A stretch of 42,304 nt of DNA from Terriglobia bacterium (GCA_020073205.1 JAIQFR010000026.1:1-42304), one strand, 5' to 3'. Shown: positions 16,501 to 23,935, counted from the first letter of the stretch. The notes: generated by a model not told the origin, from the sequence alone. A program made the numbers and translations.

Positions 16501-17072
16501 CGAAGCGGGGCTCGATCGGCCACCCGCTGCCGGGGATCAGCGTGAAGATCGTGGATCCCGCGACGCTCCTGCCGCTGCCGGTCGGCCAGCCCGGCCTGCT
16601 CGTCGTCCGCGGGCCCAACGTCATGAAGGGGTATCTCGGCCGCCCGGACAAGACCGCCGAGGTCCTGCGCGACGGCTGGTACGTCACGGGCGACGTCGCC
16701 GAGCTGGACCCGGACGGCTTCCTCGTCATCACCGACCGGCTGAGCCGCTTCAGCAAGATCGGGGGGGAGATGGTCCCCCACATCAAGGTCGAGGAAAAGC
16801 TCCAGGAGGTCGCCGGCGCGACCGAGCAGGTCTTCGCCGTCACCGGCGTCCCCGACGAGAGGAAGGGGGAGCGGCTCGTCGTGCTCCACACCCTTCCCGA
16901 GGAGAAGCTGGCCGCGGTTCTCGAGGCGCTCCCGAAGGCCGGTCTCTCCAATCTCTGGACGCCGCGGGTGGACCAGTTCCACCGGGTCGACGCGCTTCCG
17001 CTCCTCGGCTCGGGCAAGCTCGACCTCAGGAAGATCCGCGAGCTGGCCGCGCAGTTCGGCCGCGCGAGCTGA
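13575..17072 (+). CDS. Fusion of MFS lysophospholipid transporter, PlsC acyltransferase and acyl-ACP synthetase (LplT-Aas type)
   Basis: Single protein of 1165 residues with three parts. Residues about 20-430 are a 12-helix MFS transporter like LplT. Residues about 440-630 are a PlsC acyltransferase with the H-x4-D motif H472-LSFV-D477 and FAEGQITR. Residues about 650-1160 are an AMP-forming ligase with the P-loop SSGSTGDPKGVMLTH and YVTGDVAELD. E. coli makes LplT and Aas as separate proteins for import and re-acylation of lysophospholipids, and fused versions occur in many genomes. It is divergent from the hotdog/lyase genes. It may serve general membrane repair or supply acyl groups to the neighbouring lipid pathway. 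The sequence is intact with no frameshift. Confidence 0.9.
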   Translation: MPPRIDRQAPTFGERGRVREDTVIEAASGLAPAEPEPWKASFWSLIVTQFQGAFSDSALKNLIIFLILRMGLPTEKRDSLIPLILFLFALPFVLFSMTGGFLADRFSKRSVTIGTKVMELGVVLLAATGLALPSLPVQAAAVFLLSTQAALFGPSKYGLLPELLPEKLLSWGNGILELGTFLAIILGTVSGALMAEAFRGRQGYSGAIFVGLAALGLLASLGIRRVPAANPGSRLRLNFLGALSTEMREMRKDRVLALAVAGNVYFWFLGAILQPVLLLYGSDVLHLRESQGGVLQATLAVGIGLGSLAAGYLSGNKIEYGLVPLGSLGITVFALMLSPHGLTFGEVAVRLALLGVFAGFFAVPVNAMIQHRPAAARRGAIIAAAGLLSWIGVFLAAGVYWLLVSAGRLSPPSIVLASALLTLAATVYVLRLLPDALLRLLLWLLTHTFYRIRIEGRDNIPEKGGALFVSNHLSFVDALLLSASTDRPVRFLIYQAIYDHPLVKPFARTIRAIPVSSDFRPRDMIRALRVAGDAVQAGEVVCIFAEGQITRIGALLPFRRGFERIMKGVDAPIVPVALEGVWGSIFSFEKGRFFWKIPHRIPFPVTVSFGRPMPAGSTHVEVREAVQALQTEAWASRRRLRRTLHRAFVASARRHPLRFAMADGKVPKLRYGAALARTIFLARRLRPVWEGQEKVGILLPPSVGGALVNFAALLTGKVPVNLNYTASDEVLQSCARQCGLETVVTAKAFLDRLEVRVPGRTVLLEDLAAHPRAREKLWAVLLRLLAPAGLLERALGRRRRASLDDLATVIFSSGSTGDPKGVMLTHDNVGSNIEQIGQIFSLGGSDRILGVLPFFHSFGFTGTLCLPAALGSGVVYHPSPLDARAIGGLVRTYGVTFLLATPTFLQGYIRRCQPEDFGSLRFVMVGAEKLSERISVAFEDRFGLRPFEAYGCTECSPAVAVNRPDYRAAGFRQVGAKRGSIGHPLPGISVKIVDPATLLPLPVGQPGLLVVRGPNVMKGYLGRPDKTAEVLRDGWYVTGDVAELDPDGFLVITDRLSRFSKIGGEMVPHIKVEEKLQEVAGATEQVFAVTGVPDERKGERLVVLHTLPEEKLAAVLEALPKAGLSNLWTPRVDQFHRVDALPLLGSGKLDLRKIRELAAQFGRAS

Positions 17073-17153
17073 GCCGGGTGGGATCGCTCGCGAACCGATC
17101 ACGCTGTCATGATCTCGCTCGCCTGTCGCGCACCCGTGCTCCCGCGGGGACTT

Positions 17154-18614
17154 CTATCGCGCTCTCCCGGCGAATATCAGGAGATTGAGAAGCCAGTGCA
17201 AGACGATGCACGGAGTCAGACTTCGTGAACGCTCGAGGAGCCAGGTGAGCGCCAGGCCGAACACGAACAATGGAATCGTTTGCTCGAGCGGTCGGACATG
17301 AGTCAGAGCGAAGAGGAGAGAGGCCAGTACCGCCGAAATTCGCGGATCGGTGCACGACTTGAATGCTTGATAGGCTGCCCCGCGGAACATCGACTCCTCC
17401 GCCACTGCGACGAGCAAGTAACTGGCTATCGCCCAAATCCACGACGTGTCCGGCGGGAGGCCGGGCGGGATCCACAGGCGAACAGTCCCACCGACCCCAA
17501 CACGCCGCAGCGCGTGTTGTGCGAGACCGGCGAGGACCCCCGCGGAGCACAATGCAACGACCGTCAGCCCGAGTCCTACGAGGGCTCTGCGCAACAGGGT
17601 CCGGGGAATCGCGAAGAGTCGCGAAAGCGATTCCTGCCACACCACAGCGGCTGTGAACGCTGCGTAGGACATGAGCGTGATGCCCACGTCGAGACCGTCT
17701 CGAAGAAGCGCGGCACGAGGCGATCCGGTAGCTGAGAATTCGGAGGCCAGCACGCAAGATCCGACGAACAGAAGCAAGTACCACGTCCACCACGGGACGA
17801 GCACGACAACGACGCGGCGCGGCGTCCAGCGCCTCGAAAGGACGCCATCGACCGTCGGCGCGGGGCGGACGAACCGGCGCGATGCCGCCAGGAGGAGCAG
17901 CGTGAGTCCGAGCGCCCCCAGCCGGACCAGGTACTCCGTCAGCCCCAGCTCAAGGCCCACTCCGAGGTCGAAGCGGGCGGGGGTGTCTCTCTTGTAGTGA
18001 AGAAGGCCGTCGAGAAATCGTACTCGAATCTCCCATATCAGCTTGTCGTAGAGCGGGCTGATGAAGTACCTGTCGAGCGTCTTGAGCTGGGAGAGAGCCA
18101 TCTTCGCCGAAATGGAACCCGCGGGAGAGCCGGCGACGACGCGCCTGTAGTACTCGGCGGCGCGACCGCGCTCCTCACGACTCTCGTAATACGAGCCAAG
18201 TCGGAGAAGCGCGCGTGCCGCATCTTCGGTCCCAGGGTAATCTCGAACGACCTCCTCGCGAATCGCGATCGACTCCGCATCTCTTCCGATCCTCTCGAGG
18301 CAGGTTGCTTTGGCGAGCCGAGCGGAGATCGACTCCTTGCTCCCCGGATGCTCCGTAATGACACGGTCGAAGGCCGGGACCGCCTCTTGGTATTTCTTTG
18401 CGAGAAAAAGCGTTCGGGCCTTCTGAAGGTCCTCCTCCGGGCTGGCGCCCACCGCGGGCGCGAGGGCCCAAGCGACGACGACGAACGCGGCGAGCAAGAG
18501 TCGCGGAGCCTTCGGGCCGTGCGAGGCACCGCGGTGGGGAGCCGTCGCTCCGCGCTCCAGCTTGCAGAACACGCCGGACAGCGACGCGGGGAAACCGGGT
18601 AAATGCCGGATCAC
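17154..18614 (-). CDS. Exported TPR-like domain fused to CPBP intramembrane metalloprotease
   Basis: Protein of 486 residues. GTG 18614 overlaps the stop of the M28 peptidase (GTGA) and gives a signal peptide ending near PAVGASPEED. Residues about 60-170 are helical tetratricopeptide/YbgF-like repeats (KYQEAVPAFDRVITEHPGSKE, then GRAAEYYRRVVAGSP). About 8 membrane helices follow. The CPBP (Rce1/abortive infection) motifs are in the last third: EESMFRG for EExxxR, FALTHVRP and HWLLN. CPBP proteins are membrane proteases linked to bacteriocin immunity or prenyl-protein-like processing. The periplasmic repeats fused to it are uncommon and may recruit a substrate. The substrate is unknown. Confidence 0.82.
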   Translation of the reverse strand: MIRHLPGFPASLSGVFCKLERGATAPHRGASHGPKAPRLLLAAFVVVAWALAPAVGASPEEDLQKARTLFLAKKYQEAVPAFDRVITEHPGSKESISARLAKATCLERIGRDAESIAIREEVVRDYPGTEDAARALLRLGSYYESREERGRAAEYYRRVVAGSPAGSISAKMALSQLKTLDRYFISPLYDKLIWEIRVRFLDGLLHYKRDTPARFDLGVGLELGLTEYLVRLGALGLTLLLLAASRRFVRPAPTVDGVLSRRWTPRRVVVVLVPWWTWYLLLFVGSCVLASEFSATGSPRAALLRDGLDVGITLMSYAAFTAAVVWQESLSRLFAIPRTLLRRALVGLGLTVVALCSAGVLAGLAQHALRRVGVGGTVRLWIPPGLPPDTSWIWAIASYLLVAVAEESMFRGAAYQAFKSCTDPRISAVLASLLFALTHVRPLEQTIPLFVFGLALTWLLERSRSLTPCIVLHWLLNLLIFAGRAR

Positions 18615-19666
18615 TGGCCCTCCAACCAGAGGACCCCTCGAATCGCACGGACGACGTCGGCCATCTTGTCGAAGTCGAGGGTCTCCAGAGTGTCCGTCCT
18701 CCGGTGATAGTGGGGTGACCGCTCGAAGGCCATGTCGGTGACCATGACCCCCGGCAATCCCAACTGCCGGAACGATCTGTGGTCGGAGTAGAGGACGACC
18801 TCCGTGACGCTGGGCGCCCGGAACGACACGACGGGCAGGGCCCGGGACGAGAGCATCCCCCGCTTGACCTTCTCGATCCAGCGTCCGGCTCCCATGTCCC
18901 CGACGACGGCGATGAAGTCGCCCACGCTCGGGTACACGAGATCCAGGCCCTTGAGCGGGTAGTGCTGGCTCCCCGGCCGGTCCGAGAAGAACCCGACGAG
19001 GTCGAGCGCGATCATGAGGTCGACCGGAGTCCCGTCCTCGAGCACCTTGCGTGCGTAGCGCGCGCTGCCCATGTCGCCGGATCCGAACAGCGGGGGCTCC
19101 TCGTTGACGAAGGCGACGAAGATCTGGGTCCGTCGTGACGGAGCCGAAGGCGGCGTGCGCGCCAGCTCGAGGAGCACCGCGACGCCGCTCGCGTTGTCGT
19201 CGGCGCCTGGCAATCCACCGTAAGCATCGTAGTGCGCGCCGACGATGACCACCCCCGCCCTCGGATTCGTTCCCTTCCTCTGGGCGATCACGTTGCGGTA
19301 CGTGCCTTCCCGCAACGGATACTCCTGGGTCGTCACCTCGAGGCCGCACTCGTGGAAGCGGTCTTCGATCCAGCGCGCGGCGTTGTCGAGGTTCTTGACG
19401 TTCGAGTACCACCGCGGACCGGCGTCCACCGAGAGGTACTGGACGGTCTGCCGAAGCCGTTCCGCGGAAACCGGAGTTTCGGGCGGGGGGGCCGGGACGC
19501 GGAACACGAACGGACCCCGGATCGCCAGAAGCGTCGCCACGCACGCGAGGGCGACGATGCCGACGGCGATGCCCACCGCCCTGGCCACGTGCCGCCACGT
19601 CAGGCCCGGCTTGGCCGGATCGGCTGACCGGTCGGGTCGATCTCCGGCGTCGTCTTGGCCGCTCAT
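18611..19666 (-). CDS. M28-family zinc aminopeptidase, membrane-anchored
   Basis: Peptidase of 351 residues. An N-terminal hydrophobic segment (VGIAVGIVALACVATLLAI) anchors it, with the catalytic part outside. The M28 zinc ligands and catalytic residues are visible: GAHYDAYGG (His, Asp region), GADDNASGVAVLLELAR, VNEEPPLFGS (catalytic Glu pair), LDLVGFFS (Asp) and a late His in the SPHYHRRTDT segment. The length suits secreted M28 enzymes such as aminopeptidase Y or glutaminyl-cyclase relatives. ATG 19666 is 87 bases from the divergent pseudouridine synthase start. The downstream protease gene is translationally coupled, suggesting joint handling of exported peptides. Confidence 0.87.
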   Translation of the reverse strand: MSGQDDAGDRPDRSADPAKPGLTWRHVARAVGIAVGIVALACVATLLAIRGPFVFRVPAPPPETPVSAERLRQTVQYLSVDAGPRWYSNVKNLDNAARWIEDRFHECGLEVTTQEYPLREGTYRNVIAQRKGTNPRAGVVIVGAHYDAYGGLPGADDNASGVAVLLELARTPPSAPSRRTQIFVAFVNEEPPLFGSGDMGSARYARKVLEDGTPVDLMIALDLVGFFSDRPGSQHYPLKGLDLVYPSVGDFIAVVGDMGAGRWIEKVKRGMLSSRALPVVSFRAPSVTEVVLYSDHRSFRQLGLPGVMVTDMAFERSPHYHRRTDTLETLDFDKMADVVRAIRGVLWLEGQ

Positions 19667-19753
19667 CGCGGCGAGGCTACCACTCCTCTCGCCGACGCGC
19701 GCGACGGGGCCGTGTCGTCGGACGAGCCCACTCCGACCGGCCCGCGTGCGAGA

Positions 19754-20737
19754 ATGAGCGGGGAGCGCGATCCTCGGGAGACTGCGGCTGTGAACGGCGG
19801 CTTCCTGTACACCGAGATCATCGACGGCCGCGAAGAGGGGCGCTCGCTTCTCGACCATCTCGCGTCGCGCCACGCGCACAGCTCGCCGGCCGAGTGGCGG
19901 GAGCGCATCGAGGCGGGCCTCGTCCTCGTCGACGGCCGTCCCGCGGGTGAGGGGGACACCCTGCGCAGAGGCCAGAGGGTGACCTGGAGCCGGCCGCCTT
20001 GGGAAGAGCCCGAGGCGCCGATGACCTACGCGGTGCTCCACGAGGACTCCGCGCTGCTGGCCGTCTCGAAGCCCTCGGGGCTCCCCACGCTGCCGGGGGG
20101 CGGCTACCTCGACCACACCCTCCTCGCGCTGGTGCGGAAGCGCTACCCGCGCGCCGTTCCCATGCACCGGCTCGGGCGCGGGACCTCGGGCATCGTGCTC
20201 TTCGCCTTGACGTCCCACGCGTCGCGGGCCGTCGCGAGGGCATGGCGGGAGCGCCGGGTCACCAAGGTCTACCGGGCAGTCGTGGAGGGCAGCCCGGAGA
20301 AGGACGTCTTCGTGGTGGACACCCGGATCGGGCGCGTCCCGCACCCGTTGCTCGGCACCGTCCACGCCGCCCGCCCGGACGGCTCGCCCTCGCGCAGCGA
20401 GGTCCGGGTCCTCGAGCGCAGGGGAGCGACGAGCCTGGTGGAGGTGCGGATCGAGACGGGACGTCCCCACCAGATCCGCATCCACATGGCCGCGTGCGGT
20501 CACCCTTTGGCCGGCGATCCTCTCTACGCCGCGGGGGGCGGCCTGCGCGGGGAAGGCGAGGCGCTCCCCGGCAGCACCGGCTACCTCCTGCACGCCCTGC
20601 GGCTCGCCCTGTCCCACCCGGAGACGGGCGAGCCCTTCGTGGTGGAGTGCCCGCCCCCGCGCGCGCTCAGGGGCTCGAAGGACTCGGAGGGGCACTCGGC
20701 CGCAGAGCCGGCCGAAAGCAACGAGGAGATCGACTGA
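19754..20737 (+). CDS. RluA-family pseudouridine synthase with Gly at the catalytic Asp position
   Basis: RNA-modifying enzyme of 327 residues. An S4-like N-terminal part (WRERIEAGLVLVDGRPAGEGDTLRRGQRV) is followed by the RluA catalytic domain. The domain starts VSKPSGLPTLPGG and contains the family C-terminal motif TGRPHQIRIHMAACGHPLAGDPLY. The motif that normally reads HRLDxxTSG reads HRLGRGTSG, so the nucleophilic Asp is replaced by G141. I recall a eukaryotic/plant-like RluA subgroup with the same HRLGRGTSG form, so this may be a real subfamily and not a dead enzyme. ATG 19754 is preferred over a GTG 36 bases later. The RNA target is not deducible. Confidence 0.82.
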   Translation: MSGERDPRETAAVNGGFLYTEIIDGREEGRSLLDHLASRHAHSSPAEWRERIEAGLVLVDGRPAGEGDTLRRGQRVTWSRPPWEEPEAPMTYAVLHEDSALLAVSKPSGLPTLPGGGYLDHTLLALVRKRYPRAVPMHRLGRGTSGIVLFALTSHASRAVARAWRERRVTKVYRAVVEGSPEKDVFVVDTRIGRVPHPLLGTVHAARPDGSPSRSEVRVLERRGATSLVEVRIETGRPHQIRIHMAACGHPLAGDPLYAAGGGLRGEGEALPGSTGYLLHALRLALSHPETGEPFVVECPPPRALRGSKDSEGHSAAEPAESNEEID

Positions 20738-20817
20738 GGCTCGCCACGGCTGCTCACGTCGGAACCCGTCTGGACGGCACCCGCGTCTCGACGCATCTTG
20801 ACATGTCAGGAGGACCG

Positions 20818-21030
20818 ATGGCTGCCATCAAGATCAGCTCGAAGGTCGAGGAGTCGGTTTGGAAGGACCTCAAGGCGACGGCCTCGGAATCCCACCGCAA
20901 TGTCTCCGAGTTGCTGACGGAAGCCATCCGCGAGTACGTGGAGCGGCGGCGAGTGCGGCCGGTGGCGCTGCGTCACCTCGAGGACTCGATCTCCGAGAAT
21001 GAAAAGCTGGGACGCCTCCTTGCCCGCTGA
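20818..21030 (+). CDS. Ribbon-helix-helix antitoxin-like protein
   Basis: Small protein of 70 residues. A perfect AGGAGG lies 6 bases before ATG 20818, which decides the start over an in-frame ATG 15 bases upstream. The sequence has a short basic strand (AAIKISSKVEESVWKDLKATA) and two helices (NVSELLTEAIREYVE), the RHH/CopG pattern. A Fic/Doc-type toxin gene starts 4 bases after its stop, the classic antitoxin-toxin order. It should bind the toxin and the operator of this pair. The operon lies immediately outside the outermost tRNA-Asp repeat. Confidence 0.8.
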   Translation: MAAIKISSKVEESVWKDLKATASESHRNVSELLTEAIREYVERRRVRPVALRHLEDSISENEKLGRLLAR

Positions 21031-21034
21031 CGAG

Positions 21035-21417
21035 ATGCTCTTCTTCACCAGCGACGAAGTCGTCGCGATTCACGAGCGGCTCGTCGACGCCTTCGGCGGG
21101 ACGCCGGGCCTGCGCGACCCGGCCTCCTCGAGAGCGCTCTGTTCCGGCCGCGCACCGGCTATTACGGCGCCCTCGCGGAGATGGCGGCGGCGCTCTTCGA
21201 GTCCCTCCTGATGAATCACTCGTTCGTCGACGGCAACAAGCGGGTCGCCTTCTTCGCGACCGACGTCTTCCTCCGGCTGAACGGGTCGAAGCTCGCCGTG
21301 CGGCCGGATGCCGCGCACCGCTTCCTCATCGGGTTGCTCGAGGCGGGCAATTGCGATTTCGATCGTCTGCTCCCATGGATCCGGCGGTCGATCCGCTCGC
21401 TCTCGCGGCGTCGATGA
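21035..21417 (+). pseudogene. doc: Doc-type (Fic fold) toxin, frameshifted
   Basis: Death-on-curing toxin split over two frames. The first frame gives MLFFTSDEVVAIHERLVDAFGG and then GLRDP; the second continues from MAAALFESLLMNHS to the end. The kinase/AMP-transfer motif NHSFVDGNKR (HxFxDGNKR) is intact in the second part. Around 21118-21122 the sequence GACCCGGCC lacks one G. Adding it restores a continuous protein of 127 residues with the family motif GLLES followed by RPRTGYYG. Either the toxin is inactivated, leaving the antitoxin alone, or it is a homopolymer sequencing error. Doc enzymes phosphorylate EF-Tu. ATG 21035 is chosen because it follows the antitoxin stop by 4 bases. Confidence 0.85.
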
Positions 21418-21500
21418 GGTGAAGCGACGATGGTCGATTCGGCCCAAGCCCCGGGAGCGGAGATGGGGACCGCCGATCAGGCGAGTGGTGTCGCGACGTG

Positions 21501-21567
21501 TGGCGGGGCCGACGGGGCTCGAACCGGCGTCCACCGCTTCCACCGACTGGCGTACGATCTGCGCCCC
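21501..21567 (-). repeat. tRNA-Asp 3'-end repeat R4 (outermost, internally deleted)
   Basis: It begins with the complement of the tRNA-Asp 3' end including CCA, then runs only to the T-loop (GAACC). There it jumps directly into the second of the 19-bp arm repeats (21529-21547) and the GCGTACGATCTGCG tail. Compared with R1-R3, about 95 bases between two CC/GG-flanked points are missing, so the anticodon part and hairpin are gone. The flanking motif AGTGGTGTCG (21484-21493) sits 7 bases beyond CCA, as at the other copies. The rest of the 21418-21798 gap shows no gene. Confidence 0.85.
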
Positions 21568-21798
21568 CTGTTCGTCCAGGAAGGGTAGACGCTCTCTGCG
21601 CCACGGGAGCACGTGTGGAACCCGCGCCGATGCCGACGGATGGCTCTGCGCCTCCCGCCGCCGTCAGCAGCCGCGCACCCTGCGTCGTTCGCGAGCAGGT
21701 TGAATTCCCCCGGGCACCGGGAGGAAGATGGGCCTGGGCGGCGGATCGAGAAGCAGGGGGACGTGAGCGCGCAGTTCGTCACGGCAAGGAGGCCCTTC

Positions 21799-22635
21799 GT
21801 GAGCTGCAAGGGAGACCGCGTTCGGGTTGCCGGGCTGATGCTCGTGATCGTGGCGATCGCCGGGGCCTGCAACGACAGCGACGTCGTGGCCCCGGGCGAA
21901 TCGACCATGACCCTGGCCGCCGATCCGAGCCGGGTCGTCTTCCCGGCGAGCGACCCGACTCCGATTGCCGCCCGTCTCGCGGCGCATGTGCGGACGTCCG
22001 ACGGCGCTCCCCGGCACGGGGCGGCCGTCACGTTCAGCGCGACCGCGGGAGTCCTCGCCTCCGCCGGGGCGCCGGTCGACACCGACTCCAACGGCTTGGC
22101 GCAGGACGTGCTGACGGTGCCTTACGACGCGCCGGGCTCGATCGAGGTCGCCGCGACTTCCGGGACGCTGACGAAGACGGTCGCGATCGTCGTCGAGAAG
22201 GAAAGGCCTCCTGCTCCGGCGATCGTCCGGCTGGTTCCCACCGCTCCGTCGTACAGGGTGGGGGACAACGTCGTCGTCGAGGTGCGAATAGAAAACGGTA
22301 CGGGGGTCGGCTCCGTGCCGTTCCACTTGCGGTACAACCGTCAGACGCTGGAATTCGTGCCCCCGGGGATCGAGGGGCCCTTTCTCGGGAGCGACGGAGT
22401 CGGGACGGTATTTCTCGCGAGCGACGTCCCGGGCGGCGGCGAGGTTGTGGTGGGCCTGTCCCGCCTGGGGGGCGGCCAGGGAGTGAGCGGCTCCGGGCTC
22501 CTTGCGACCTTCGGGTTCCAGGCGGTCGCCGCCGGGGACTGCGGGCTCGCGTTCACGGACGGGAGCGTGAAGAACGGTCAGGCGATGAATCTCCCCTCCA
22601 CGTTCCTCACGGCGTCGGTCCAAGTCGCGCCCTGA
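21799..22635 (+). CDS. Exported Ig-like/cohesin-domain protein, probable lipoprotein
   Basis: Surface-type protein of 278 residues. GTG 21799 is chosen because AAGGAGG lies 6 bases upstream and a signal sequence follows (VRVAGLMLVIVAIAGACNDS); the Cys makes a weak lipobox. Residues about 35-130 look like a bacterial Ig-like/invasin domain (AAVTFSATAGVLASAG, then TDSNGLAQDVLTVPY). Residues about 140-278 resemble a cohesin-type beta domain (YRVGDNVVVEVRIENGTGVG, VPFHLRYNRQTLEFV, GGGEVVVGLSRLGG, LLATFGFQAVAAG). It may bind partner proteins or glycans at the surface. It is the only gene between repeats R4 and R3. The function is unknown. Confidence 0.75.
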   Translation: MSCKGDRVRVAGLMLVIVAIAGACNDSDVVAPGESTMTLAADPSRVVFPASDPTPIAARLAAHVRTSDGAPRHGAAVTFSATAGVLASAGAPVDTDSNGLAQDVLTVPYDAPGSIEVAATSGTLTKTVAIVVEKERPPAPAIVRLVPTAPSYRVGDNVVVEVRIENGTGVGSVPFHLRYNRQTLEFVPPGIEGPFLGSDGVGTVFLASDVPGGGEVVVGLSRLGGGQGVSGSGLLATFGFQAVAAGDCGLAFTDGSVKNGQAMNLPSTFLTASVQVAP

Positions 22636-22688
22636 GGCGGTCTGGTTCTCGAGCCTCAAACGGCCAGATCGGAGGGGTAGGTCAACGA

Positions 22689-22714
22689 CGCGCCGCGGAG
22701 CGGCGCGCACCTTT
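22689..22714 (+). terminator. Possible terminator after the cohesin-domain gene
   Basis: CGCGCCGC-GGA-GCGGCGCG is a perfect 8-bp stem with a 3-base loop, followed by CACCTTT. It lies about 55 bases after the stop. The T-run is short, so this is either a weak rho-independent terminator or a plain palindrome. Confidence 0.35.
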
Positions 22715-22775
22715 CCGGTCCGAGCCCCGTGGACCTGGATCGGGACCGCCAAGCACGTAGGTGATGTCGTGATGC

Positions 22776-22923
22776 TTGGCGAGGCCGACGGGGCTCGAAC
22801 CCGCGACCTCCGGAGTGACAGGACGTTACGAAGGGACGCCGTATCAAGGTTATCTTGGGGCGGCGCCCTGAATTCTGTCCACCGTTTCCACCGGCGTCCA
22901 CCGTTTCCACCGGCTTGCGTACC
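22776..22923 (-). repeat. tRNA-Asp 3'-end repeat R3 with conserved arm
   Basis: The first 45 bases match the tRNA-Asp gene from the anticodon loop to CCA, with one change in the acceptor (GGCGAGG for GGCGGGG). Then come the GACGTTACGAAGG block, an imperfect hairpin (GGGACGCCG ... CGGCGCCCT) and two identical tandem copies of GTCCACCGTTTCCACCGGC (22876-22894, 22895-22913). One GCGTAC tail unit is missing compared with R1 and R2. GGTGATGTCG at 22759-22768 lies 7 bases outside CCA. The surrounding 22636-23135 gap holds no gene that I can support. Confidence 0.93.
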
Positions 22924-23135
22924 CTTTGGTTGCGGATGCGGGCAATTTAGAGTGACCGAGTTCCGGCGAGTCGATTCGTGCTCCGTTGCGGCAGCGGGGA
23001 TGGACCGGCCATCGGTCACCGGTGATCGTGGGGCCGAGACGTGCGGTCACCGTCCCGATTCTCTCGGATCGGCGGCTCGGCACCGAAACTTGAGCAGACC
23101 AACTGGATGGATGTCTTGGGGAGGCGCTAGCCGGC

Positions 23136-23474
23136 CTATCCGAGGAGGGAGGCGATCTTCATCTTCAAGGCCGGAAGATCTCGCGAGACGACGTCCCAAA
23201 CCACGTCGAGGTCGACGCGAGAGTAGTCGTGGATGATCCGATCTCGCATCCCCGCCATTTCCTTCCATGGCACGTCCGGGTGCGCGGCTCGAGTCTCGTC
23301 GGTAACCCCCCTCACCGCCTCGCCGACGATCTCGATGTTTCGGAGGACCGCGTCCTGGGTCCGCTCGTCGGAAGCGAACGCTTCCCTGCCGGCGGACGTG
23401 TAGCGGAGGATCTTGTCGATCGCGTCCCGGATATCCGCGAGGTACAGGCGTTCGGTTCGGCTCGAAGGGGTCAC
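23136..23474 (-). CDS. hepT: HepT-like toxin (HEPN domain, DUF86), copy 1
   Basis: All-alpha protein of 112 residues with a GTG start overlapping the stop of mntA by GTGA. The HEPN RNase motif R-x4-H-x-Y is seen as RDRIIHDY, and the DUF86 pattern RNIEIVGEAV precedes it. In characterised HepT/MntA systems HepT is an RNase toxin. Its motif Tyr is AMPylated by the MNT partner, which blocks activity. All three motif residues are present, so it appears functional. It is the gene nearest to repeat R3. Confidence 0.9.
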   Translation of the reverse strand: MTPSSRTERLYLADIRDAIDKILRYTSAGREAFASDERTQDAVLRNIEIVGEAVRGVTDETRAAHPDVPWKEMAGMRDRIIHDYSRVDLDVVWDVVSRDLPALKMKIASLLG

Positions 23475-23773
23475 AGCGGGATCGCCTCGGCAAGAACGCT
23501 GTCCCGGATCATCGGGTGCAGGCTCCCGACGGTCGCCACGTCCACGTCTCGCCCCAGAAGGTCCTCGGCCTCCTCGCAGAACCGGACAAACGCAAAACCG
23601 CGTTGTCCCGGCACGTAGTCCACGAGCAGGTCGAGGTCGCTGTCGCTGCTTGCCTCTCCTCTCGCGAACGATCCGAAGACACGGATGTTGCGTATCCCGT
23701 ACCGCTCCCCGAGCCTGCGCAGTTCCGCCGCCAGTGGCGCGGGCACCCCGCGTGAATCCGTTCCCGTCGGCAT
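23471..23773 (-). CDS. mntA: MntA-like nucleotidyltransferase antitoxin, copy 1
   Basis: Minimal nucleotidyltransferase of 100 residues from ATG 23773; a GTG 36 bases upstream is possible but adds an atypical tail. The catalytic pattern GS-x10-D-x-D reads GSFARGEASSDSDLDLLVD. It is transcribed before hepT and coupled to it by a 4-base overlap. By family knowledge it transfers AMP to the HepT tyrosine and so acts as the antitoxin. Upstream, 23774-23935, lies only a short gap to the convergent end of the previous gene. Confidence 0.9.
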   Translation of the reverse strand: MPTGTDSRGVPAPLAAELRRLGERYGIRNIRVFGSFARGEASSDSDLDLLVDYVPGQRGFAFVRFCEEAEDLLGRDVDVATVGSLHPMIRDSVLAEAIPL

Positions 23774-23935
23774 GCGGCCATCCTCCGCTTTGATTCTACC
23801 GCGACGCACCTCACGGGCGCTGCGGAATTGGAGTTTCCGAGTCTACGTCTCAAAGTCCCGAGAGTCTATCCTCGTGCGGGCGTCGATAACGCGCGGAGGG
23901 GAAGCGATCTAGGAGAGGAGCGACAGGAGAGGTGC

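Noticed and set aside
13656-17102. Very long open frame on the minus strand opposite the LplT-Aas fusion
   Set aside because: Same shadow effect: repetitive Arg/Glu/Asp-rich translation with no domain, opposite a clearly real three-domain protein.
22689-22714. Insertion sequence end
   Set aside because: The palindrome is isolated, there is no matching partner or transposase, and a terminator or plain hairpin is simpler.
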